The notes below the pieces were generated by a model. It saw only the letters and a list, made by a program, of their open reading frames with translations, was not told the origin of the DNA and ran no database searches. The position numbers were made by a program, and so were the translations under genes. From Nitrobacter vulgaris (GTDB lineage Bacteria > Pseudomonadota > Alphaproteobacteria > Rhizobiales > Xanthobacteraceae), in contig NZ_MWPQ01000031.1 in NCBI RefSeq assembly GCF_002028545.1, positions 1-64,000 on the forward strand: 64,000 nt of DNA, in the 5' to 3' direction. The first letter of the stretch is position 1, and every line of letters starts with the position of its first letter. Of this stretch, positions 9,987 through 20,609 are shown piece after piece.

Positions 9987-10102
9987 CGTCTGCGTCATCG
10001 CCCGCTTTGGCGCACGACAGGAACCATGAGAGGTTTGGCGTCTGCCGGCTGGCCCGTTCTGGCGGAGCGTGACGGCACCATTGGTGCGGGAGAAGGCTGA
10101 AT

Positions 10103-11434
<1,332 letters not shown>

Positions 11435-11771
11435 CGTGAAGCGTTCTTGCTCATCGGAATCGGTCAGTGAGAAGAAATGCTTTCAGTCAATAACCTGCGC
11501 GTGTTCTGCTTGCGATGATGGTATCCACTTTTGCGGAATGCGTGTCAGATCCGCCAAGCGTATCGCTTTCGTGCCCCGGCGTTCTTCGTTTGGGGTCGCA
11601 TACGATCGCCGCGACATATCTGCCTCCTGCTATTCTTGTCCGAGGCATTGATCGCTTGCTCCGGGGTGCCGTATTAGTTGCCGGAAGGGCGCAGGTCGTA
11701 TTTTGCGGTGTGCCCGATATCGAAGCGCAGGTGCGCGGCTGCCCGTTCACCCGGCGATGGGGCAATTCTTT
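11435..11771. other. secY-adk intergenic region
   Basis: 337 nt. The first third is a compound palindromic repeat (separate entry). The remainder, 11548-11771, has no open frame of protein-like composition. I see no convincing -35/-10 pair or terminator, so adk may be read from the upstream operon. Confidence 0.5.
11441..11547. repeat. Compound two-module palindromic repeat (family B, copy 1)
   Basis: Two adjacent palindromic modules separated by a linker containing TCAGTCAATAAC. Module 2 contains GGTATCCACTTTTGCGGAAT. The arrangement and linker match 60562-60673, where the linker is CTCAATCAATAAC and module 2 has the same ATCCACTTTTGCGGAATRCG run. This copy is more degenerate in module 1. 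It lies immediately after secY and precedes adk. Confidence 0.75.
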
Positions 11772-12392
11772 ATGAGACTGATTCTTCTCGGGCCGCCGGG
11801 GGCGGGAAAAGGAACGCAGGCGCAACGTCTGGTTCATCACTACGGAATCATTCAGCTTTCTACGGGCGACATGCTGCGCGCCGCCGTCGCCGCCGGTACG
11901 CCGGTCGGCCTCAAGGCCAAGGACATCATGGCGAGCGGGGGGCTGGTCCCGGACGATGTCGTCATCGGCATCATTTCCGACCGGCTGGAACAGGCGGACG
12001 CGAAGACGGGATTCATCCTCGACGGCTTTCCGCGCACCGTCCCACAGGCCGAGGCACTGGATCGTCTGCTCCAATCCAAAAATCTCGCACTCGATGCCGT
12101 GGTTGAGCTTCGCGTCGACGAAAGTGCGCTACTGCAGCGCGTTGAAAGCCGTGTCGCGGAAATGACGGCGCGGGGGGAACAGGTGCGGGCCGATGATAGG
12201 CCGGAGGTGCTCTCGAAGCGGCTGGTCAGCTACCGCGGGCTGACCGAGCCGCTCATTCGCTACTATTCGGAGCGCGGCAAGCTGCTGACGGTTGACGGCA
12301 TGATGGCTATCGATGACGTCACGCGGGATATTCGCCGCGTCCTGAGACGGTCGGGAGTTCCGATGTCAAAGTTCGGCATCCGCCGGTGGTAA
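11772..12392 (+). CDS. adk: Adenylate kinase (short-LID type)
   Basis: 206 aa. Catalyses ATP + AMP = 2 ADP in the cytosol. The P-loop is GPPGAGKGT at residues 7-15, the AMP-binding STGDMLR follows, and DGFPRT is present near residue 84. The LID domain is the short form: between VESRVAEM and [11 protein letters not shown] only about ten residues replace the usual LID, and no zinc cysteines occur. The ATG at 11772 gives [10 protein letters not shown], the normal N-terminus; upstream in-frame starts do not. Confidence 0.96.
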   Translation: MRLILLGPPGAGKGTQAQRLVHHYGIIQLSTGDMLRAAVAAGTPVGLKAKDIMASGGLVPDDVVIGIISDRLEQADAKTGFILDGFPRTVPQAEALDRLLQSKNLALDAVVELRVDESALLQRVESRVAEMTARGEQVRADDRPEVLSKRLVSYRGLTEPLIRYYSERGKLLTVDGMMAIDDVTRDIRRVLRRSGVPMSKFGIRRW

Positions 12393-12537
12393 GCGGGCCA
12401 GAATCGACCTAAAGGCGAGAAAAACCAGTAAATGATGGTCCCAGGCGGGCCCTTGGGAATGGGGAACGAGCACGGTGAGGTGAGCAAAAATTGGCGGCTC
12501 AAAAGTCACGAAAGAGCGAGCAAAAGTGGCGGGACGG

Positions 12538-12566
12538 TTGACGAAATGCCACCAAGTCCTTAATAA
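12538..12566 (+). promoter_or_regulatory. Candidate sigma-70 promoter for rpsM-rpsK-rpoA-rplQ
   Basis: TTGACG at 12538-12543, a 17-nt spacer, then TAATAA at 12561-12566. The -35 is close to consensus and the -10 is weak. The predicted transcript start is near 12573, giving a leader of about 135 nt. Inferred from sequence only. Confidence 0.4.
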
Positions 12567-12592
12567 ACAAGCATCCAGCGGATCGTTTCAGA

Positions 12593-12630
12593 CGATGCCG
12601 GACCCTAAGATAACTGAGGGTCAGGCGTCG
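12593..12630 (+). promoter_or_regulatory. Strong hairpin in the rpsM leader
   Basis: GCCGGACCCT (12597-12606) pairs with AGGGTCAGGC (12617-12626) with one mismatch, and CGAT/GTCG extends the stem to about 14 bp with a 10-nt loop. No U-run follows. The 3' arm segment TCAGGCG (12621-12627) can instead pair with CGCCTGA at 12651-12657, so two exclusive folds are possible. Confidence 0.6.
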
Positions 12631-12709
12631 TGTTTGTGTTTGAGGATACCCGCCTGAAATATCGAAGGAAAGGCCGGCTCACCGCGAGTCGGCAACAGGA
12701 GAGAAGTCT

Positions 12710-13078
12710 GTGGCCCGTATTGCCGGCGTGAATATCCCAACCAACAAGCGCGTCGTCATCGCGCTTCAATACATCCATGGCATTGGTCAGAAGAATGCCG
12801 CCGAGATCGTCGAGAAGGTCAAGATTCCGGTCGATCGCCGGGTCTCGCAACTGACCGATCAGGAAGTACTTCAGATTCGGGAAGTCATCGATCGCGACTA
12901 TCTCGTCGAAGGCGATCTTCGCCGTGAGGTCGGCATCAACATCAAGCGGCTGATGGATCTCGGTTGTTATCGCGGCTTGCGTCATCGTCGCGGACTGCCG
13001 GTGCGCGGTCAGCGCACCCATACTAACGCGCGTACCCGCAAGGGGCCGGCCAAGTCGATTGCCGGCAAGAAAAAGTAA
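12710..13078 (+). CDS. rpsM: 30S ribosomal protein S13
   Basis: 122 aa, normal length. S13 is a head protein contacting P-site tRNA. The start codon is GTG ([15 protein letters not shown]), placed after AACAGGAGAGAAG. Conserved HTH-like [13 protein letters not shown] and the basic C-terminus [20 protein letters not shown] are intact. First gene of the alpha block; rpsD, which is in this operon in E. coli, is absent. Confidence 0.97.
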   Translation: MARIAGVNIPTNKRVVIALQYIHGIGQKNAAEIVEKVKIPVDRRVSQLTDQEVLQIREVIDRDYLVEGDLRREVGINIKRLMDLGCYRGLRHRRGLPVRGQRTHTNARTRKGPAKSIAGKKK

Positions 13079-13096
13079 GAGCGCGGATAGGAAATT

Positions 13097-13129
13097 GCGA
13101 ACAGCGAATAGATTCTGATCGCTATTCGC
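13097..13129. repeat. Imperfect palindromic repeat, GCGAATAG family (copy 2)
   Basis: GCGAACAGCGAATAG (13097-13111), short loop, then CGCTATTCGC (13120-13129); the outer ten bases pair with one mismatch. It shares the GCGAATAG vocabulary of the element at 130-196. It lies in the 108-nt rpsM-rpsK gap. Confidence 0.65.
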
Positions 13130-13186
13130 ATCGTCGGTGGAGCCGCTGGCATTACGGCGGCGTTGAGATCACAGGAAAGGCTGACA

Positions 13187-13576
13187 ATGGGTAAGGAAGC
13201 TACACGCGTTCGCCGCCGCGAGCGCAAGAACATCGCGTCCGGCATCGCGCATGTCAATTCGTCGTTCAACAACACCACCATCACCATCACCGATGCGCAG
13301 GGCAATACGATCGCCTGGTCATCGGCCGGGACGATGGGTTTTAAGGGATCACGCAAGTCGACCCCTTACGCGGCGCAGGTGGCGGCGGAAGATGTTTCCA
13401 AGAAGGCGCAGGAGCACGGCATGCGCACCCTTGAGGTCGAGGTAGCTGGTCCGGGTTCGGGTCGCGAATCGGCGCTGCGCGCGCTGCAGGCTGCGGGCTT
13501 CACCGTTACCTCGATCCGCGATGTGACCACGATTCCTCATAACGGTTGCCGTCCGCGCAAGCGCCGGCGCGTTTGA
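13187..13576 (+). CDS. rpsK: 30S ribosomal protein S11
   Basis: 129 aa, normal length. S11 lines the mRNA exit channel on the platform. ATG 13187 ([15 protein letters not shown]) chosen over the in-frame start at 13163, which has no family support; AGGAAAGG precedes it. [19 protein letters not shown] and the C-terminal [16 protein letters not shown] are diagnostic. Confidence 0.98.
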   Translation: MGKEATRVRRRERKNIASGIAHVNSSFNNTTITITDAQGNTIAWSSAGTMGFKGSRKSTPYAAQVAAEDVSKKAQEHGMRTLEVEVAGPGSGRESALRALQAAGFTVTSIRDVTTIPHNGCRPRKRRRV

Positions 13577-13670
13577 TATTCGACAGCGGCGGTTTGTTGT
13601 TCCGCCAATTCGAGGTTTTTATCTTTGCGCGGATTGATCCGCGTCCTCCAACGCCAGCGATGTTGATGGC

Positions 13671-14702
13671 ATGGGTGAAACAGTGACGATCCAGAAAAAT
13701 TGGCAAGAGCTCATTCGGCCGAACAAGCTGCAGGTCGTTCCCGGCAGCGATCCCTCGCGCTTTGCAACCCTGATTGCCGAGCCGCTTGAGCGCGGTTTTG
13801 GCCAGACACTCGGTAACGCGCTACGCCGAATCCTGCTGTCCTCGCTGCAAGGCGCCGCGGTGCAGTCGGTACACATCGATGGCGTTCTACACGAATTCTC
13901 CTCGATCGCGGGCGTTCGCGAGGACGTCACCGACATCGTGCTGAATATCAAGGACATCGCGATCAAGATGCAGGGGGAAGGCCCCAAGCGCATGGTCGTG
14001 AAGAAGCAAGGTCCCGGCAGCGTCACCGCAGGTGACATCCAGACCGTCGGCGACATCGTGGTGCTTAATCCCGACCTTCAGATCTGCACCCTCGACGATG
14101 GCGCCGAGATTCGCATGGAATTCACGGTTGCCTCCGGCAAGGGTTATGTTGCCGCCGAGCGTAATCGGCCCGAGGATGCGCCGATCGGACTGATACCGGT
14201 TGATAGCCTGTATTCGCCGGTGCGCAAGGTATCCTACAAGGTCGAAAACACTCGCGAGGGTCAGATTCTCGACTACGACAAACTGACCATGACCATCGAA
14301 ACGAATGGCGGGGTGACGCCCGAGGATGCCGTGGCCTTCGCCGCGCGTATTCTGCAAGATCAACTCAATGTCTTCGTCAACTTCGAGGAGCCGCGCAAGG
14401 AAGTCGCCACCGAGATCATTCCGGATCTGGCGTTCAATCCTGCCTTCCTCAAGAAAGTGGATGAACTGGAGCTGTCGGTACGTTCCGCAAATTGCTTGAA
14501 GAACGACAACATCGTTTACATCGGCGATCTGGTGCAGAAGTCGGAAGCGGAGATGCTGCGCACCCCGAATTTCGGGCGCAAGTCGCTGAATGAGATCAAG
14601 GAAGTGCTGGCCCAGATGGGTCTGCATCTCGGCATGGAAGTGCCGGGCTGGCCGCCGGAAAATATAGATGAGCTGGCAAAACGCTTCGAGGACCATTACT
14701 GA
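13671..14702 (+). CDS. rpoA: RNA polymerase subunit alpha
   Basis: 343 aa, normal for alphaproteobacteria. The N-terminal dimerisation domain (about 1-235) includes [20 protein letters not shown]; the C-terminal domain (about 255-343) that contacts UP elements and activators includes [20 protein letters not shown]. The 94-nt gap before it holds two small dyads: GGCGG/CCGCC at 13588-13606 and CGCGGAT/ATCCGCG at 13628-13643. Followed by rplQ. Confidence 0.98.
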   Translation: MGETVTIQKNWQELIRPNKLQVVPGSDPSRFATLIAEPLERGFGQTLGNALRRILLSSLQGAAVQSVHIDGVLHEFSSIAGVREDVTDIVLNIKDIAIKMQGEGPKRMVVKKQGPGSVTAGDIQTVGDIVVLNPDLQICTLDDGAEIRMEFTVASGKGYVAAERNRPEDAPIGLIPVDSLYSPVRKVSYKVENTREGQILDYDKLTMTIETNGGVTPEDAVAFAARILQDQLNVFVNFEEPRKEVATEIIPDLAFNPAFLKKVDELELSVRSANCLKNDNIVYIGDLVQKSEAEMLRTPNFGRKSLNEIKEVLAQMGLHLGMEVPGWPPENIDELAKRFEDHY

Positions 14703-14818
14703 GTGATCTCTTCCCCGGAGTGGGGGAGAGAAACCCAAAATAGGGCGAACGCAGGCAGCCCACCTGAGCAGCGCGACCGCCGAGCAGTCGCAACCGGACA
14801 AGACTGAGGATCACATCA

Positions 14819-15232
14819 ATGCGTCATGGTAAGGTTCACCGGAAGCTCAATCGCACCGCGGAGCATCGCAAGGCAATGTTTGCCAATATGGCGGCGGCGC
14901 TTATCAAGCATGAGCAGATTGTCACCACGCTGCCGAAGGCAAAAGAACTACGTCCGATCGTCGAAAAACTGGTGACCCTCGGCAAGAAGGGTGGCCTCGA
15001 CAAGCGCCGTCAGGCGATCAGCGAGATGCGCGACGTCGATCAGGTGAAGAAGCTGTTCGACGTGTTGGCGCCGCGCTACAAGGACCGTCATGGTGGGTAT
15101 ACCCGCATTATCAAGGCCGGCTTCCGATACGGCGATAACGCGCCGATGGCAGTGATCGAGTTCGTCGATCGCGACGTCGATGCCAAGGGCCAGGATTCCG
15201 GGCCGGTGCAGGAAGCTTCGGAAGCCGCGTAA
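14819..15232 (+). CDS. rplQ: 50S ribosomal protein L17
   Basis: 137 aa, slightly longer than E. coli L17 by an acidic C-terminal tail. [20 protein letters not shown] is diagnostic; [20 protein letters not shown] is the conserved C-terminal part. Last gene of the alpha block, followed by an intrinsic terminator. Confidence 0.98.
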   Translation: MRHGKVHRKLNRTAEHRKAMFANMAAALIKHEQIVTTLPKAKELRPIVEKLVTLGKKGGLDKRRQAISEMRDVDQVKKLFDVLAPRYKDRHGGYTRIIKAGFRYGDNAPMAVIEFVDRDVDAKGQDSGPVQEASEAA

Positions 15233-15259
15233 GCTCGACCTCTTTTAAAACTTAGAAAG

Positions 15260-15288
15260 GCGGCGCATCGTGGGGCGCCGCTTTTTTG
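15260..15288 (+). terminator. Rho-independent terminator after rplQ
   Basis: GCGGCGC (15260-15266) pairs with GCGCCGC (15275-15281) and is followed directly by six T residues at 15282-15287. It closes the ribosomal protein superoperon 28 nt after the rplQ stop codon. Confidence 0.9.
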
Positions 15289-15596
15289 TTGGTTCGAGCC
15301 TGCCCTAGAGAGCGTTTCGAGCGAAGTGGACACCGGTTCGCGTAGGTGCGCACGCTAAAAGGCTTCCATTACGGGGATGCGGCAGGTGGTTCCGATTTGT
15401 GCGGCACTTCGCGGCGTCTGTGATGGACTCGCGATGTGTGTGGTTGTGCTGTCGCGACGATCATGTGCGTGCAGACGATGACATGGCGTTCTGTCTTGGC
15501 ATCCGCGCGACGTCGCGGACGTGAAAAAAGCGTCTTTTGCTTCTCTTGAAGGTTAGCGAAGCCTATATCTGCGGTCCTGACCCCGGGAGTGAATTC
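15289..15596. other. Intergenic region between rplQ and the Do-type protease gene
   Basis: 308 nt. It holds a family B palindromic unit (15307-15357) and otherwise no protein-like frame. A TATATC at 15562-15567 could be a -10 element, but no good -35 lies 16-18 nt upstream. GGGAGTGAATTC just before 15597 is the likely ribosome binding region. Confidence 0.45.
15307..15357. repeat. Palindromic repeat unit (family B)
   Basis: GAGAGCGTTTCGAGCGAAGT then GGACACCGGTTCGCG and GTGCGCACGCT. The arms AGCGTTT..CGAGCGAA and TTCGCG..ACGCT are inverted around a GTGGACACC core. The same GCGAAG/TTCGCG and GCGTTTTC words flank tRNA-Pro. Confidence 0.65.
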
Positions 15597-16991
15597 ATGA
15601 CGTCGTTCCGCCTGTTCGCCCCGCTATTCCTCGCTCTGACGATGCCGGCGCCTGGTCATGCTCAGGACCGCCACGTTCCGGCCTCCCAGGCCGAATTGCG
15701 GCTTTCCTATGCACCGATCGTGCAGCGGGTGACGCCGGCTGTCGTCAATGTCTATGCCGCCAAGGTGATCCAGCATCGCCATCCATTGCTCGAGGATCCG
15801 GTCTTCCGCCGGTTCTTTGGCGTTCCGGGCGGGCAGCCGGAACAGATGCAGCGCTCGCTCGGCTCAGGCGTGATGGTCGATCCGTCCGGCCTTGTCGTGA
15901 CAAACAATCACGTGATTGAGGGTGCCGACCAGGTCAAGATCGCGCTGCCGGACAAGCGCGAGTTCGAGGCCGAGATCGTGCTCAAGGACACGCGGACCGA
16001 CCTTGCGGTCCTGCGGCTGAAGGATGTGCATGAGAAGTTCCCGACGCTCGATTTCGCGAATTCGGATGAGTTGCAGGTCGGAGACCTCGTCATGGCGATT
16101 GGGAACCCATTCGGCGTCGGGCAGACTGTGACGCACGGCATTGTTTCGGCGTTGGCGCGCACGCAGGTGGGAATTACAGACTATCAGTTCTTCATCCAGA
16201 CCGATGCGGCGATCAATCCGGGAAACTCGGGTGGGGCGCTGGTTGACATCACGGGTCGTCTCGCAGGTATCAACACCGCAATTTTCTCGCGCTCCGGAGG
16301 GTCGCAGGGCATCGGCTTCGCCATTCCGGCAAACATGGTGCGGGTTGTCGTGGCATCCGCCAAGAATGGTGGCAAGGCGGTGCAGCGGCCCTGGCTCGGA
16401 GCGCGGCTGCAAACGATAACCCCGGAGATTGCCGAAACCATCGGCCTCAAGGCGCCGGCCGGTGCGCTGGTGGCCAGCGTTGCGGTTGGAAGTCCGGCGG
16501 CGCGTGCCGGTCTCAAACTATCCGACCTGATCGTCTTGATCGACGGACAGCCTGTCGAGGACCCCAATGCGTTTGACTATCGGTTTGCGACGCGTCCGCT
16601 CGGCGGCACATCGCAATTGGAAGTCCAACGCAATGGGAGGCCGATCAAGCTTACCGTTCCGCTCGAGGCGGCGCCGGACACCGGTCGCGACGAGTTGGCG
16701 ATCACCGCGCCATCACCATTTCAAGGCGCCAAGGTTGCGAATATCTCGCCGGCGCTGGCCGACGAACTTCATCTCGATTACGGTGCCGAAGGGGTCGTGG
16801 TCATCGCATTGGCGGACAATGGAATGGCCGCGAATGTCGGCTTCAGGAAAGGCGACATCATCCTCGCGGTCAACAACAAGAAGATCGTTAAGACGGCCGA
16901 TCTCGAACAGGCCGTTCGCGAAGCGAGGCGGCTCTGGCGTATCACGCTGATGCGTGGAGGCCAGCAGATTCAAGTCATGCTAGGCGGATGA
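15597..16991 (+). CDS. Do/DegP-family periplasmic serine protease
   Basis: 464 aa. ATG 15597 is chosen over the in-frame start at 15537 because it opens with a signal peptide (MTSFRLFAPLFLALTMPAPG, cleavage after GHA). The trypsin-like domain has the triad His105 (TNNHVIEG), Asp135 (TRTDLAVL) and Ser211 (NPGNSGGAL). Two PDZ domains follow, about 275-360 and 375-460. Such HtrA proteins degrade or refold misfolded envelope proteins. It overlaps the next gene by ATGA, suggesting co-expression with rarA. Exact orthology within the degP/degQ/mucD group is not resolved. Confidence 0.93.
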   Translation: MTSFRLFAPLFLALTMPAPGHAQDRHVPASQAELRLSYAPIVQRVTPAVVNVYAAKVIQHRHPLLEDPVFRRFFGVPGGQPEQMQRSLGSGVMVDPSGLVVTNNHVIEGADQVKIALPDKREFEAEIVLKDTRTDLAVLRLKDVHEKFPTLDFANSDELQVGDLVMAIGNPFGVGQTVTHGIVSALARTQVGITDYQFFIQTDAAINPGNSGGALVDITGRLAGINTAIFSRSGGSQGIGFAIPANMVRVVVASAKNGGKAVQRPWLGARLQTITPEIAETIGLKAPAGALVASVAVGSPAARAGLKLSDLIVLIDGQPVEDPNAFDYRFATRPLGGTSQLEVQRNGRPIKLTVPLEAAPDTGRDELAITAPSPFQGAKVANISPALADELHLDYGAEGVVVIALADNGMAANVGFRKGDIILAVNNKKIVKTADLEQAVREARRLWRITLMRGGQQIQVMLGG

Positions 16992-18319
16992 GCCCGAACC
17001 GCCAGCGCGCCTCCAACAGCCTGTTCTCCGCGGCGGGTCTGGAACGTGATGCGCCGCATCCACTGCCGGACAAGCTGCGACCGCAGACGCTGTCGGACGT
17101 GGTCGGGCAGGATCACATTCTTGGATTGGACGGCGCGCTGACCCGGATGCTGGAAACCCGCACGCTAGGCTCGCTCATCTTCTGGGGACCGCCGGGGACC
17201 GGCAAGACGACAGTGGCGCGGCTGCTGGCGAATGCGACCGCGCTGCATTTCGAGCAACTGTCGGCGGTGTTCTCCGGTGTCGCCGATCTGAAGAAGGCGT
17301 TCGATGCCGCCCGCGCGCGCCGCGAGTCGGGGACGGGAACGCTCCTGTTCGTCGATGAGGTTCATCGTTTCAATCGCGCGCAACAGGATTCGTTTCTGCC
17401 TGTCATGGAGGACGGAACCGTCATTTTGGTCGGTGCGACCACTGAGAACCCATCGTTCGAACTGAACGCGGCGTTGTTGTCGCGGGCTCGCGTGCTTGTG
17501 TTCCGTTCGCTCGACTGGGAGGCGATCGAGAAATTGTTCGCTCGCGCCGAACAGGTCGAGGGCAAGCCGTTGCCGCTCGATGCTGAGGCGCGCTCGGCGC
17601 TGGTGCGCATGGCCGACGGCGACGGCCGCGCGGCGCTGACGCTGGTCGAGGAGGTCTGGCGGTCGGCGCGCGAGGGCGAGGTCTTCAATGCCGAGCAGTT
17701 GCAGGGCGTGCTGCAGCGCCGCGCGCCGATCTACGACAAATCCGCCGACGGCCACTACAACTTGATTTCTGCCTTGCACAAGTCGGTGCGCGGCTCCGAT
17801 CCCGATGCGGCGCTGTACTATCTGGCGCGGATGCTCGAGGCCGGCGAGGACCCGTTATTTCTCGCGCGCCGCGTGGTGCGAATGGCAGTCGAGGATATCG
17901 GGCTGGCGGATCCGCAGGCGCTGGTGATCTGCAACGCGGCCAAGGATGCCTATGATTTTCTCGGCTCACCGGAAGGCGAACTCGCGATCGCGCAGGCGGT
18001 GATCTATCTGGCCACCGCGCCGAAGTCCAACGCCGCCTACAAAGCGTTCGGCGCGGCGATGCGCGTCGCGAAGGACGCCGGCTCTCTCTTGCCGCCGAAG
18101 CACATCCTCAACGCGCCGACCGGTCTGATGAAATCCGAAGGTTACGGCGGCGGCTACCAATACGATCACGACATGCCCGATGCGTTTTCCGGACAGGATT
18201 ACTTCCCGGAGATGCTCGGCCGCCGGACTTTCTATGATCCGCCGGATCGGGGGTTCGAGCGCGAAATCCGCAAGCGCATGGACTACTGGGCGAAACTGCG
18301 CCGGGAGCGCTCGTCGTGA
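16988..18319 (+). CDS. rarA: Replication-associated recombination protein A (RarA/MgsA)
   Basis: 443 aa, normal length. A clamp-loader-like AAA+ ATPase acting at stalled replication forks. Walker A is WGPPGTGKTT (about 59-68) and Walker B LLFVDEVHRFNRAQQD (about 119-134); sensor region GATTENPSFELNAALLSR follows. The C-terminal tetramerisation region includes YDKSADGHYNLISALHKSVRG. Translationally coupled to the upstream protease gene. Confidence 0.96.
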   Translation: MSPNRQRASNSLFSAAGLERDAPHPLPDKLRPQTLSDVVGQDHILGLDGALTRMLETRTLGSLIFWGPPGTGKTTVARLLANATALHFEQLSAVFSGVADLKKAFDAARARRESGTGTLLFVDEVHRFNRAQQDSFLPVMEDGTVILVGATTENPSFELNAALLSRARVLVFRSLDWEAIEKLFARAEQVEGKPLPLDAEARSALVRMADGDGRAALTLVEEVWRSAREGEVFNAEQLQGVLQRRAPIYDKSADGHYNLISALHKSVRGSDPDAALYYLARMLEAGEDPLFLARRVVRMAVEDIGLADPQALVICNAAKDAYDFLGSPEGELAIAQAVIYLATAPKSNAAYKAFGAAMRVAKDAGSLLPPKHILNAPTGLMKSEGYGGGYQYDHDMPDAFSGQDYFPEMLGRRTFYDPPDRGFEREIRKRMDYWAKLRRERSS

Positions 18320-18429
18320 CGACTTCATCGACGTCAACACGCTGTCGATCCACGGTCGTAAGGCTGTTTCAAAAAGCGGAGTGGCTTATGACGCTCCGAC
18401 AAGGTGCGAGGCGTAAACAGGTGCAGGCG

Positions 18430-19125
18430 ATGCGAAGACATATTACCCGATGGCTGTTGGCACTGGTGCTGCTTGGCATCACGAACGCGGCGCGCGCCGA
18501 GATGGTCGAAGTTGCGCCGGGCGTGACGGTGACGAAGAAGACGTTCTCGGCGCGGATTGACGAACAGCCGTTCTATGGTTTCTCGGAGAAAACTCCCGAA
18601 CAGCAAAAGACCGATGCCGACTTTCTGGCGGCGTCGGATGAGATGGGTTCGCGCGAGGCGGTTTCCGCTGCAGCTATTGAGCGGGGCTGGGCTCATATCG
18701 ATCGCGGTGACCTGTCAGAAGCGGCAAAACGATTCAATCAGGCTTGGCTGCTTGCCCCTGAGCGGAGCGAGATCTACCAAGGCTTTGCGGTGATCACGGC
18801 GGCGCGCTTCGGCGATCTCGAATACGCCGAAGAGCTGTTCAAGATTGCGTTGCGACAACCGAAGCCGCGGCGAACGCTGAAAGCTGATTACGGGCGCTTG
18901 CTGTTGAAGGCCAAGCGTCCGGCCGAGGCAAAAACGATCCTGGAGGAAGGCGTGCGCGACGCGCCGGAATTCGCCGATGGATGGGTCAGCCTTGGACTTG
19001 CGCGGTTGCAGACGGACGACGCCGCGGGCGCATGTGCGGCCGCAGGCGAAGCCAACAAACTCAAGCTTTCGCGCGGGGCGATGATCGACCTCGTGTTACT
19101 GAAGAGGCAGGGGGCTTGCCCATAG
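18430..19125 (+). CDS. Secreted tetratricopeptide-repeat protein
   Basis: 231 aa from ATG 18430. The frame is open back to a GTG at 18316 overlapping the rarA stop, but the first 38 codons lack family character while MRRHITRWLLALVLLGITNA reads as a signal peptide ending ARA. The mature part has TPR-like helices (AIERGWAHIDRGDLSEAAKRF; AEELFKIALRQPKPRRTLKA; GWVSLGLARLQTDDAAGACA). Such proteins are usually periplasmic adaptors; the partner is unknown. The start is uncertain. Confidence 0.75.
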   Translation: MRRHITRWLLALVLLGITNAARAEMVEVAPGVTVTKKTFSARIDEQPFYGFSEKTPEQQKTDADFLAASDEMGSREAVSAAAIERGWAHIDRGDLSEAAKRFNQAWLLAPERSEIYQGFAVITAARFGDLEYAEELFKIALRQPKPRRTLKADYGRLLLKAKRPAEAKTILEEGVRDAPEFADGWVSLGLARLQTDDAAGACAAAGEANKLKLSRGAMIDLVLLKRQGACP

Positions 19126-19305
19126 CGATCGGATGCTTCGCGATTTCACCGTGACGCTGCCGGGCTTCTGCGCTACCCACACTTGTGGGTGAACAGAGTG
19201 TAATTTGAAAAGTGGAGCCGTTTTCGAAGATCGTGCTCGATCAGACGAATATGACTAAGGCTTAAAGTTGAGTCGAGGCAGAAGAACTAAACTCCAGAGG
19301 AACTA
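19126..19305. other. Intergenic region upstream of the rluC-like gene
   Basis: 180 nt. Contains a small perfect hairpin ACCCAC-ACTT-GTGGGT (19175-19190) without a T-run, and a degenerate family B repeat around 19203-19240 (TTGAAAAGTGGAGCCGTTTT then CGAAGATCGTGCTCGA). No reliable promoter was recognised. Confidence 0.45.
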
Positions 19306-20559
19306 ATGAGCCGGCGAGTCAGGCGACCGTTAGCGAAGTCCGGCGGTCGCGGGAGCGAACGCGTTAAAGGCGCTTCGGCCAGGAGCGATTCGGCCAAAGT
19401 TGCTCGTCCAGAAAAAGGGACGAGCCGGAAAGGTCGTGGCGTCGCTGAGCGATCATCGGGCGAGCGGTGGCAGGGGACTCGGCCGGGCAGGCCGCAGCGC
19501 GCAGGTACGCCGGCCGACACTGCATGTTTCGCCGAAAAGCCGACTAAACCCGAACCAGCGCTTCTGCCGACAAAGGTCCAGACTGTCGCGGTGACGGCCG
19601 ATGAAGCCAACATGCGCGTCGACCGCTTTCTTGAAGCACGCTTTCCCGGTCTGTCATTCTCCCACATTCAGCGCATTGTCCGCAAAGGCGAGTTGCGCGT
19701 GAACGGCAAGCGCGCCGACAGCAAGGATCGCATAGGCGAAGGCGACAAGGTCCGCATCCCTCCGCTCAAGCTCGACACGCCGAAGACCACGGCTCATCTG
19801 TCCGAGGCCGAGGCAAAGACACGCGACGAATTGCAGAAGATGGTGCTGTTCGAAGATGCGGACGTCATGGTGCTGAACAAGCCGGCCGGGCTTGCGGTGC
19901 AGGGCGGATCCGGCCTGTCGCGGCACATCGACGGGATGCTGGAAACGATGCGCGACGCAAAAGGGCAGCGACCGCGCCTCGTGCACCGGCTGGATCGTGA
20001 GACGGCCGGCTGTCTGCTGGTGGCCAAGACGCGTTTCGCGGCCACGGCGCTGACCGGCGCGTTCCGCCAGCGTTCAGCGCGCAAGATTTACTGGGCTCTG
20101 GTCGCGGGCGTACCAAAGCCGAAGCAGGGCCGTATCTCGACCTATCTTGCCAAGGAAGAGAATGAGGAGGAGTCGATCATGCGGGTCGCCTCGCATGGCG
20201 ACGAGGGCGCGAGCCATGCGGTGACCTACTACGCGGTGGTGGAAACCTCGGCGCAGAAGCTCGCCTGGGTGTCGCTGAAGCCTGTCACGGGCCGGACCCA
20301 TCAACTCCGCGCGCACATGGCGCATATCAATCACGCCATCGTCGGCGATCCAAAGTATTTCAACAAGGAAAACTGGCAATTGCCTGGAGGTCTTCAGAAA
20401 CGGCTGCACCTGCTGGCGCGCCGCATCGTGATTCCGCATCCGCGGGGCGGCGTCATAGACGTTACGGCGCCGCTGCCGCCACACATGTTGCAATCCTGGA
20501 ATCTGCTCGGTCTTGAAGCCGACCGGTTCGATCCGATCGAGCACGCGCCGGAGGAGTAG
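19306..20559 (+). CDS. RluC/RluD-type 23S rRNA pseudouridine synthase
   Basis: 417 aa, about 90 longer than E. coli RluC. The N-terminal 95 residues are Arg/Lys/Gly-rich and look disordered; an S4 RNA-binding domain follows (MRVDRFLEARFPGLSFSHIQ, about 105-165), then the RluA-family catalytic domain with HRLDRETAG, whose Asp is the nucleophile. The C-terminal part contains RTHQLRAHMAHI. It isomerises uridines in 23S rRNA; which positions cannot be read from the sequence. An Atp12 gene follows after about 50 nt. Confidence 0.9.
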   Translation: MSRRVRRPLAKSGGRGSERVKGASARSDSAKVARPEKGTSRKGRGVAERSSGERWQGTRPGRPQRAGTPADTACFAEKPTKPEPALLPTKVQTVAVTADEANMRVDRFLEARFPGLSFSHIQRIVRKGELRVNGKRADSKDRIGEGDKVRIPPLKLDTPKTTAHLSEAEAKTRDELQKMVLFEDADVMVLNKPAGLAVQGGSGLSRHIDGMLETMRDAKGQRPRLVHRLDRETAGCLLVAKTRFAATALTGAFRQRSARKIYWALVAGVPKPKQGRISTYLAKEENEEESIMRVASHGDEGASHAVTYYAVVETSAQKLAWVSLKPVTGRTHQLRAHMAHINHAIVGDPKYFNKENWQLPGGLQKRLHLLARRIVIPHPRGGVIDVTAPLPPHMLQSWNLLGLEADRFDPIEHAPEE

Positions 20560-20609
20560 GTCCGTGCCGTTGCGTCGGGGCCGACCTCAGGGCGATATGA
20601 GAGTATGCC

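Larger units (their letters stand above)
12393..12709. other. adk-rpsM intergenic region (alpha-operon leader)
   Basis: 317 nt with no convincing gene. It holds a candidate promoter (12538-12566) and, between it and rpsM, a strong hairpin (12593-12630) with a competing downstream helix; see separate entries. The rpsM ribosome binding site AGGAGAG lies just upstream of 12710. Confidence 0.6.
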
